A stretch of DNA of 14,703 nucleotides from JBDRGC01 sp043818215 (GTDB lineage Bacteria > Chloroflexota > Anaerolineae > Anaerolineales > UBA11858). The position numbers were made by a program, and so were the translations under genes. Within the stretch, counting starts at the first letter, position 1. Each line of letters starts with the position of its first letter. Of this stretch, positions 1 to 4,978 are shown piece by piece. The stretch is from contig JBDRGC010000463.1 in NCBI GenBank assembly GCA_043818215.1, positions 1-14,703 of the forward strand. The letters run 5' to 3'. The notes below the pieces were generated by a model, which worked only from the letters and a program-made list of their open reading frames with translations, was not told the DNA's origin and made no database searches.

Positions 1-172
1 TGAGGGTTCTCCTGAAGCCCAGGGTAGTGGTCTGGACCGAGACTCGGTGATTCAGGCAGAAGTCATCCTCACGATTCCAAAAACCAACGTGGTCAAAAAA
101 GTGGGGCGACTTAAAGACACTACGATGCGGCAGGTTGATCAATGTGTGCAAGTAAGCCTGGGTATGGCTTGA
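1..172 (+). CDS. MazF/PemK-family toxin, 3' part only (cut by window edge)
   Basis: An open frame starting at base 2 encodes 56 residues that match residues 68-123 of the complete MazF-type toxin at 1921-2292. Only three residues differ (Leu for Phe, Thr for Ala, Gln for His), and both copies end in the same LGMA tail. The first 105 bases are identical to 2121-2225. All six base differences (106, 110, 119, 121, 133, 151) fall in the last 67 bases. The 5' part lies outside the window, so whether the gene is whole or a fragment cannot be told. It would be a ribosome-independent mRNA endoribonuclease if complete. The family call is secure through the paralogue; intactness is unknown. Confidence 0.75.
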   Translation, partial: EGSPEAQGSGLDRDSVIQAEVILTIPKTNVVKKVGRLKDTTMRQVDQCVQVSLGMA

Positions 173-229
173 AGGAAACATGACAAAAACCCACTTGACT
201 TTGCGTTGGAGTTCATGTCTGATAAAATA

Positions 230-491
230 CTAAGGAGTGAAAATTGAATAACTTGCGCGTTTGCATCCTAACGCGAGCGCAGGTTGAGTAGCGCAGGCAC
301 ACGCTTTTTGTGCCGGAGCGTACACCTGCACCGAACGCAGGTACGGTGTCGAAACCCAGCGGATTACGGCAAATTAGCCCATTTTCAAACCCCGTTTGGT
401 TTCGATATGGCTCTCCGTACCTCCGAGCCTACTCAACCGGCACTACGCCCAAATTTGGAAATGGGTAAGTTATTTAATTTCCCTTCCTAAG
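230..491. repeat. 262-bp MITE-like inverted-repeat element
   Basis: The ends 230-254 and 467-491 are inverted repeats of 25 bases matching at 20. Three further pairs nest inside: 282-291 with 429-438 (GGTTGAGTAG, perfect 10 bp), 349-356 with 398-405 (TCGAAACC, perfect 8 bp), and 378-389 with 454-465 (11 of 12). Small hairpins (GGCAC/GTGCC at 296-314, ACCTGC/GCAGGT near 323-341) sit in the left arm. The whole could fold as a multi-armed cruciform or RNA. There is no transposase and no obvious target-site duplication. It lies between the partial mazF and the vapBC-type module. It may be a non-autonomous transposon derivative or an old palindromic repeat; the structure is seen, the mobility is inferred. 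Confidence 0.6.
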
Positions 492-535
492 TGAAGCAAC
501 CCTCTCGAATATTGTATGAGTTGAACCGGAATAAC

Positions 536-541
536 AAGAGG
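536..541 (+). promoter_or_regulatory. ribosome binding site of the VapB-type antitoxin
   Basis: AAGAGG lies five bases before the ATG at 547 and supports that start. No convincing -35/-10 pair was found close upstream. The 262-bp inverted-repeat element ends at 491, so the promoter may lie within or beyond it. Confidence 0.5.
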
Positions 542-546
542 TCACT

Positions 547-936
547 ATGAATGCCATACGCCAGATTCAGCAAGTGCGGAACCACACTGTTTTGGTGCAT
601 CTACCCGAAGACTTCCCGGCCAAGAGTGTGGAAGTGATCATTTTTCCCACCACTGAACTGCCAATCAAATCCAAGAAAACAAAAACGGATAAAGTGCTCG
701 CTGCTGTCCACCATTTTTTTACGATGGATACATCCCAGTTCACGGCGGCCCAGCGACAGACTTATGACCAGGCTTGCACCATTATCCGACGAGGCCGTGA
801 CTCAGGTGAACCGCGCATCCTGGGTCTCTTTGCCGGGCTGATGCAGATTGCTGATGACTTTGACGCGCCTTTGACCGATGAAGATGTGTTCTGGGGCAAG
901 AGCACAAATGAATATGGAATAAGTCTGGAAAAATGA
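547..936 (+). CDS. Antitoxin of a VapBC-type (PIN) toxin-antitoxin module
   Basis: This 129-residue protein probably neutralises the PIN toxin encoded immediately downstream and may autoregulate the pair. Residues 1-34 form a short beta-rich segment (HTVLVHLPEDF, VEVIIFP) of the type seen in DUF2281-like or AbrB-like antitoxin N-termini. A basic linker follows at 41-49. Residues 91-117 carry a GLFAGLMQIADDFDAPL segment that resembles the C-terminal toxin-binding tail of Phd/YefM antitoxins paired with PIN toxins. The start is supported by AAGAGG at 536-541. The gene overlaps the toxin by four bases (ATGA), so translation is likely coupled. The antitoxin role rests mainly on context and the C-terminal segment; the N-terminal family is uncertain. 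Confidence 0.72.
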   Translation: MNAIRQIQQVRNHTVLVHLPEDFPAKSVEVIIFPTTELPIKSKKTKTDKVLAAVHHFFTMDTSQFTAAQRQTYDQACTIIRRGRDSGEPRILGLFAGLMQIADDFDAPLTDEDVFWGKSTNEYGISLEK

Positions 937-1319
937 AATTGCTACTGGATACTCACATTTTTCTCTGGGCATCGGAACAACCCCATAGGCTCACGCCCAG
1001 TATGCAGGATGCGCTTCGAAATCCTGAAAACGAATTGATTCTGAGCGTTGTCAGTGTTTGGGAGATGCAAATCAAAGTACGGATTGGTAAATTAGACCTG
1101 CCCGTATCTGTCAAAGAATTGGTAACCATTCAACGGACGCTGAATCACATTCGGTCTCTGCCCATCCTCGAACGTCATATCTGGGAGCTTGGCGATTTGC
1201 CAATGCATCATAAGGACCCTTTCGACCGCCTGTTGATTGCCCAGGCTGTGGCAGAAAAATGGCGGCTCGTGACCAGCGACCCGGTTTTTGCACAATACCC
1301 TGTGCAGTTGTTAACGTGA
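933..1319 (+). CDS. vapC: PIN-domain ribonuclease toxin, VapC type (Sll0205-like, COG3744)
   Basis: A single-domain PIN nuclease of 128 residues, the usual length for this family. VapC toxins cleave tRNA or rRNA with Mg2+ bound by an acidic cluster and block translation when the antitoxin is lost. The acidic residues are all visible: Asp6 in LLLDTHIFLW, Glu44 in SVVSVWEMQIK, Asp95 and Asp98 in HHKDPFDRLLIAQA, and Asp116 in LVTSD. The pattern WE-x-x-IK-x-x-x-GKL-x-LP and the HHKDPFDR motif are typical of the Sll0205-like branch. Its ATG overlaps the upstream stop codon. No truncation or frameshift is visible, so the toxin should be active. The exact RNA target cannot be read from the sequence. 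Confidence 0.9.
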   Translation: MKLLLDTHIFLWASEQPHRLTPSMQDALRNPENELILSVVSVWEMQIKVRIGKLDLPVSVKELVTIQRTLNHIRSLPILERHIWELGDLPMHHKDPFDRLLIAQAVAEKWRLVTSDPVFAQYPVQLLT

Positions 1320-1469
1320 TGGAGTCTCAAGAGAGTTTGGAAGCTCCTTGACCCCCTCACAACCGTTGGCCACTTCAACCCCTGGGGGAAAGCGAAATGG
1401 CATTTTGTGTATCCTCTCCAAAAAGTAGGGGAGTGCTCCCATGGTTCGATTGCACTCATCACAAGATTC

Positions 1470-1549
1470 GGCAGCGGACTGTAACGGAGTAACGGAGGGC
1501 TTGCGAGGACGAATCCGCTAATCCGCTACTCCGAAGGCAGTCCGCTGCC
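1470..1549. repeat. 80-bp palindromic intergenic element in the 1320-1670 gap
   Basis: A perfect 12-bp inverted repeat (GGCAGCGGACTG at 1470-1481, its complement at 1538-1549) encloses tandem CGGAGTAACGGA units on the left and TCCGCTAATCCGCTACTCCG on the right, which can pair in turn. It sits between the vapBC-type and mazEF-type modules. No T-run follows, so it is not a typical intrinsic terminator, though it may limit read-through. The remainder of this 351-bp gap holds the mazEF promoter (1603-1631) and nothing else recognisable. Confidence 0.65.
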
Positions 1550-1602
1550 CAGTTGTCAAGTCTTCCCCTGCAATATGGCGAGGATACCTTCGCGGCGAGA
1601 TA

Positions 1603-1631
1603 TTGACGCTAAACTCTGGATCGCATATACT
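1603..1631 (+). promoter_or_regulatory. Sigma-70-type promoter of the mazEF-type module
   Basis: TTGACG (1603-1608) and TATACT (1626-1631) are each five of six matches to consensus and are separated by exactly 17 bases. Transcription would begin near 1638, giving a leader of about 33 bases before the ATG at 1671. No operator palindrome is clear in the core, although RHH antitoxins usually bind here. Confidence 0.7.
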
Positions 1632-1653
1632 TTCAATACGAGAACATCAATAT

Positions 1654-1660
1654 AGAGAGG
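1654..1660 (+). promoter_or_regulatory. ribosome binding site of the RHH antitoxin
   Basis: AGAGAGG lies ten bases before the ATG at 1671 and fixes that start. Confidence 0.5.
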
Positions 1661-1670
1661 TAGTGATGAT

Positions 1671-1928
1671 ATGGAAAAAGTGATGCTTACAATGCCAGTA
1701 GACCTGCTGCAAGTGGTGGATGCTCAAGCGCAGCATAGCAGGCAAAATCGCAGCCAGTTCGTCCGCCGCGTTCTAAGGGAATGGATCGAACAACAGAGGC
1801 AGAAGGAATTCGAAGTGTTATTGGCGGAGGGATATCAAGCTATGGCGCAAGAAAGCACGGCAATTGCGGCCGAAAACCTGATTGCCCAAACCGCTGCCGC
1901 TGAAGGAGTCTGGCGTTGGGATGATTGA
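1671..1928 (+). CDS. Ribbon-helix-helix antitoxin (MazE/CopG-like)
   Basis: This 85-residue protein is the likely antitoxin and DNA-binding autorepressor of the following MazF-type toxin. Residues 1-43 fit a ribbon-helix-helix domain: a short strand (KVMLTMP), then helix 1 (VDLLQVVDAQAQHS) and helix 2 (RSQFVRRVLREWIEQQR). Residues 44-85 would be the toxin-binding tail, rich in Ala and Glu and ending in aromatic-acidic VWRWDD. The ATG follows AGAGAGG and a good promoter at 1603-1631. The end overlaps the toxin start by eight bases, so the two are probably translationally coupled. The family fits both fold pattern and context; a specific MazE or PemI subgroup cannot be assigned. Confidence 0.85.
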   Translation: MEKVMLTMPVDLLQVVDAQAQHSRQNRSQFVRRVLREWIEQQRQKEFEVLLAEGYQAMAQESTAIAAENLIAQTAAAEGVWRWDD

Positions 1929-2292
1929 TACATTGACCTTTCGTCGTGGGGACATCGTCTTTGTATCCCTGCCATTCATTAGTGACCCTGCTCAGAGCAA
2001 GGTGCGCCCAGCCGTCATCATTCAGAATGACGTGGGCAATCGTTTCAGTCCCAACTTGATCGTTGCAGCCATCTCCTCGCATCTCCCCCGGCGAGAATAT
2101 CCAACCAATATGATCCTGCGTGAGGGTTCTCCTGAAGCCCAGGGTAGTGGTCTGGACCGAGACTCGGTGATTCAGGCAGAAGTCATCCTCACGATTCCAA
2201 AAACCAACGTGGTCAAAAAAGTGGGACGATTTAAAGACGCCACGATGCGGCATGTTGATCAATGTGTGCAGGTAAGCCTGGGTATGGCTTGA
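1921..2292 (+). CDS. mazF: MazF/PemK-family mRNA interferase toxin
   Basis: A 123-residue endoribonuclease toxin of the CcdB/MazF fold, cleaving single-stranded mRNA at short motifs. Family marks are FRRGDIVFVSLPF at 7-19 (GDIV strand), KVRPAVIIQND at 27-37 with the conserved Arg29, ISSH at 51-54 with Ser52 near the usual catalytic Thr/Ser, and GLDRDSVIQAEVILTIPK at 77-94. ATG 1921 is preferred over an in-frame ATG at 1882 because it gives the standard MazF N-terminus, overlaps the antitoxin stop by eight bases, and has AAGGAG at 1903-1908. Bases 2121-2292 are duplicated at 1-172. The protein looks intact. The promoter for the next operon begins only 36 bases after its stop. Confidence 0.92.
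   Translation: MIDTLTFRRGDIVFVSLPFISDPAQSKVRPAVIIQNDVGNRFSPNLIVAAISSHLPRREYPTNMILREGSPEAQGSGLDRDSVIQAEVILTIPKTNVVKKVGRFKDATMRHVDQCVQVSLGMA
2121..2292 (+). repeat. Direct repeat of 1-172 (mazF 3' end)
   Basis: These 172 bases repeat 1-172 with 166 matches. The first 105 are identical and the six mismatches are all in the last third. Similarity stops at the shared stop codon: the following bases (GGAAAC versus AATCTT) are unrelated. The repeat is thus a coding paralogy confined, within this window, to the toxin gene. Confidence 0.9.
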
Positions 2293-2328
2293 AATCTTGA
2301 CTGCATTGCTGGTCAAATTGGGCCTAAC

Positions 2329-2357
2329 TTGACAGAACAAGACACGTGCAAGATAAT
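2329..2357 (+). promoter_or_regulatory. Strong sigma-70-type promoter of the three-gene defence-like operon
   Basis: A perfect -35 box TTGACA (2329-2334) and GATAAT (2352-2357, five of six) are spaced by 17 bases. Transcription would start near 2364 and leave a leader of about 31 bases before ATG 2395, with AGAGAG at 2383-2388 as ribosome binding site. No operator is evident, which suggests constitutive expression independent of mazEF. Confidence 0.8.
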
Positions 2358-2394
2358 GGAATAAATCGCTACAGGGACACTTAGAGAGTTGCCT

Positions 2395-3933
2395 ATGTTA
2401 AAAAATATACGTATCGAGAACTTCAAATCATTTCAAGATACTCAGACGATTGAGCTTGCCCCACTCACAATACTTGCTGGGATCAATAGCGCTGGTAAAA
2501 GTTCACTGATCCAGGCTTTGCTATTACTAAAGCAATCACTCGAAACTATGCCATCGGTTGTACTTGACTTTAAAGGTAGTTCTTACCTGGAACAGAGCTT
2601 GGGCGATAATTTTAATAGCTTTATTTTCGGCTGTCCCCCAGTAGAAGAAGCAAGTTTGACATATCATCTGTCCTTTCAATACGAGGAAGAGGAAATTGCT
2701 GACCCGACGGCCTCGGACTTGTTTGATGAGGTAGACGCACTGCTTCCGTATCCTATGACAGACGATGGATACCACTCATTGAAAGCGGATATCGTTGTGA
2801 CATTTGCATGGGGGCCATTTGGACACCGCGGCAGGCCCACTGTGCGCATGGCCGATATGCAAATTGCCACGTTCCTAAATTCCCCTGCAAAACCGTTGAT
2901 AAGCATTCAAATCCGTCCAACCAGTGATGGAAAATATCAAATCAAACCGCTGAAAGATCGCATTGACCCTCGTTTGAAGGAATTGAATTTTCAGCAAGCG
3001 CATTTAGATGGTTTGAATAATTTCTTGCCTGGATCAATCCATATTGAAGTGGAAAAAGGTGATCGCGTTGAACAAAACCTTCCCCCAGCTTTTGCGCGCT
3101 TCTTTCGGGTGTTATTGAATCTGATTCGTCAGGACTTGACTGAACATATTTATTACCTGGGATCGTTCCGCCAGCCGCCTGAACAAATTTATGCCAGCAG
3201 TCAGAGTATCATTGATGTTGTGAACCCAACCGGAAGCAATTTTGCCGAGATACTTTGGCGGTATCGAGACGAACCAGTAACTTTCTATCATCCACGTCTG
3301 CCCAAATCTCCATTGCCACTGAGCGATATGGTTGCCTGGGTGCTGGAGAACATATTGCAACTTGAGCAGAAGGTACGTGTTCAACCAGTTGGTGAACGTG
3401 AAGATATTCTCGAAGTATTAGTAGAGACACTGGGAAAGTTCCCATCGAATAATGGTGAGCAGAGTGAGCGGATTCAGGTACCCTTGTCCAGTGTCGGGCT
3501 GGGATATAACCAGATTCTCCCCATTGTAGTTCAAGGTTTACTTACTCCACCCAGGGACATGGTTATTTACGAGCAGCCAGAGATTCACCTCCACGCTGGA
3601 GTGCAGGCTAATCTTACAGCATTTTTTATTGGTCTGATCCGTTCAGGTCGGCAGGTACTTGTCGAAACGCATAGCAGTCACATGGTAGACCAACTATGCT
3701 TGCAAATTGTCAGGGACCGAGAATATAAGTTGGAGAAAAACGCCAGCGTATTGTTTGTTCATCCCCCAGATAAAGAACATGACAGCTCGCGAATCGAGCC
3801 AGTTCAGATTGATCCATACGGCGTAATTCAGAATTATCCGCCCAACTTTTTACCTGATATTGTGGGAATTTACGAACAAATAATTGCCGAGGGGTTCAAA
3901 AAGCACAAAGGTCAACCCCCGAAGGAAATATAG
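2395..3933 (+). CDS. AAA family ATPase with DUF3696-like C-terminus (Menshen-like ATPase)
   Basis: A 512-residue ABC/RecF-like ATPase of the AAA_15/AAA_21 group. Residues 1-13 (LKNIRIENFKSF) open the fold. Walker A is GINSAGKSS at 29-37 with Lys35. A signature-like SSVGLGYNQ is at 365-373, Walker B is VIYEQPEIHLH at 390-400, and the switch region VETHSSHMVDQL begins at 423. The end, with IDPYGVIQNYPPNFLPDI, resembles DUF3696. ATG 2395 is chosen over a TTG six bases upstream because AGAGAG at 2383-2388 then sits six bases away. It is the first gene of a three-gene operon, five bases before the next. Such ATPases act as sensors or effectors' regulators in several anti-phage systems. The ATPase fold is certain; the defence role is inferred from the partners. 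Confidence 0.88.
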   Translation: MLKNIRIENFKSFQDTQTIELAPLTILAGINSAGKSSLIQALLLLKQSLETMPSVVLDFKGSSYLEQSLGDNFNSFIFGCPPVEEASLTYHLSFQYEEEEIADPTASDLFDEVDALLPYPMTDDGYHSLKADIVVTFAWGPFGHRGRPTVRMADMQIATFLNSPAKPLISIQIRPTSDGKYQIKPLKDRIDPRLKELNFQQAHLDGLNNFLPGSIHIEVEKGDRVEQNLPPAFARFFRVLLNLIRQDLTEHIYYLGSFRQPPEQIYASSQSIIDVVNPTGSNFAEILWRYRDEPVTFYHPRLPKSPLPLSDMVAWVLENILQLEQKVRVQPVGEREDILEVLVETLGKFPSNNGEQSERIQVPLSSVGLGYNQILPIVVQGLLTPPRDMVIYEQPEIHLHAGVQANLTAFFIGLIRSGRQVLVETHSSHMVDQLCLQIVRDREYKLEKNASVLFVHPPDKEHDSSRIEPVQIDPYGVIQNYPPNFLPDIVGIYEQIIAEGFKKHKGQPPKEI

Positions 3934-3938
3934 ATTCG

Positions 3939-4940
3939 ATGCTGCAAGCCACACCTTTTGACATCAGCCTGTTTACTGGCATTGGACTTATGCCGGTGGA
4001 AGCTATGTCGCGGCAGGAGAACGTCAGGGTACTGTTTCTCAGGTGTAGAGAACAGTTCCTCGCAATTAATCATCGGTTGGCACAGAACCCAGATATTAAA
4101 GGTTGTCGTCTTCGTCTCCCGATGACAGAAAATCTCTTTGTACAACTCCAAAACACACCATCCTGGGCTGAAGTACGTGGGGTAGAGGCGCGATATAGGT
4201 TGAAGGCCTCGGTTTTGCAATTCCTTCGTGGTGGGGTACCCGGTGGTGGTAGTCCCATTTTGATTTTGGATGAAGATACTAAGTTTTGTTATGCAGTTAG
4301 TGAGCCATTACACTTTTTTAATCCAGTATTACCCAACGAACTGAGTGATGCCTGGATTGAGTCAGTAGGTATTTGTGCTTTCGAACGAGATACGGAAGTT
4401 GTCGCGACCTGGGTCATTTCTCCTGGTAGAGGCCATAACACCACTCACTTGATTGTGAATGCTGAAAACGTGCATCATCCTGAAAATCAATCTCAAGCAC
4501 TTGATATTCCGATGATGATCGAGCCGCGAAAGTGGCCCGAAGATGGAACGCTGGATATATGGGAGTGGGAGCGTCATGTGCGGCGCGCTCTGTGGCATGA
4601 TGCGCGACTGCCATTTTATGGACCTTCTGGCCAATTTGGATTCCGACCTCACCATGATAACCACTGGCATCCTGGACATGGATTGACGACACAGAACATT
4701 GAAGGGCAGCGCGGTTACCTGGATGTATTTGGCGGCTTGTGGCAGTGGGAGGGCGGCAGAGCCATGATGGGCACTCCCTTAGACGGGCACTGGAACGTGC
4801 AACTATTGAACAGAGCAGCACGCAACCAATGGAGAGTACATCTTGAGGAAACACTGCTGCAGAACGTCCGGCTACGCTCCTACCACGTCAACATCGAGGC
4901 GGATGGCAAGATCGTTGACTACACCTTTGATGTTGGATAA
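3939..4940 (+). CDS. Unknown protein, middle gene of Menshen-like operon (NsnB-like?)
   Basis: I do not recognise a family for this 333-residue protein. It has no signal peptide, membrane segment, coiled coil or nucleotide-binding motif. The first part (to about residue 200) is mixed alpha/beta, with LQFLRGGVPGGGSPILILDEDTK around 85-108. The C-terminal third is striking: a His/Trp-rich stretch RPHHDNHWHPGHG at 236-248, then GYLDVFGGLWQWEGG at 259-273 and DGHWNVQLL at 282-290. The last two loosely recall the D-x-x-G-x-x-W-x-W...HW-x-VQ cores of small polymorphic-toxin RNases. This is an impression, not a match. It lies five bases after the ATPase and 38 before the PHP-ATPase, so it is surely co-transcribed and probably a component of one complex. 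Confidence 0.8.
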   Translation: MLQATPFDISLFTGIGLMPVEAMSRQENVRVLFLRCREQFLAINHRLAQNPDIKGCRLRLPMTENLFVQLQNTPSWAEVRGVEARYRLKASVLQFLRGGVPGGGSPILILDEDTKFCYAVSEPLHFFNPVLPNELSDAWIESVGICAFERDTEVVATWVISPGRGHNTTHLIVNAENVHHPENQSQALDIPMMIEPRKWPEDGTLDIWEWERHVRRALWHDARLPFYGPSGQFGFRPHHDNHWHPGHGLTTQNIEGQRGYLDVFGGLWQWEGGRAMMGTPLDGHWNVQLLNRAARNQWRVHLEETLLQNVRLRSYHVNIEADGKIVDYTFDVG

Positions 4941-4978
4941 TCATTTCTTATTCGAACTAAAATACCGAGGTCGGAAAC

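Noticed and set aside
195..228. TTGACT with a downstream GATAAAAT as a promoter for the vapBC-type module
   Set aside because: Spacing is 20 bases or more in every usable register, and the inverted-repeat element intervenes before the gene.
284..490. Plus-strand open frame of 68 codons
   Set aside because: It lies wholly inside the nested inverted-repeat element and has no ribosome site or recognisable product.
1882..1920. Upstream in-frame ATG for the mazF-type gene
   Set aside because: It would add 13 residues before the standard MazF N-terminus and overlap the antitoxin by 47 bases; ATG 1921 has AAGGAG upstream and the usual short overlap.
1840..2340. Minus-strand open frame of 166 codons opposite mazF
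   Set aside because: It is antisense to a clear MazF gene, with no ribosome site and no protein-family pattern.
2389..2394. TTG start two codons before ATG 2395 in the first ATPase gene
   Set aside because: It would abut the AGAGAG site with no spacer; ATG 2395 has the right spacing and fits the family N-terminus.
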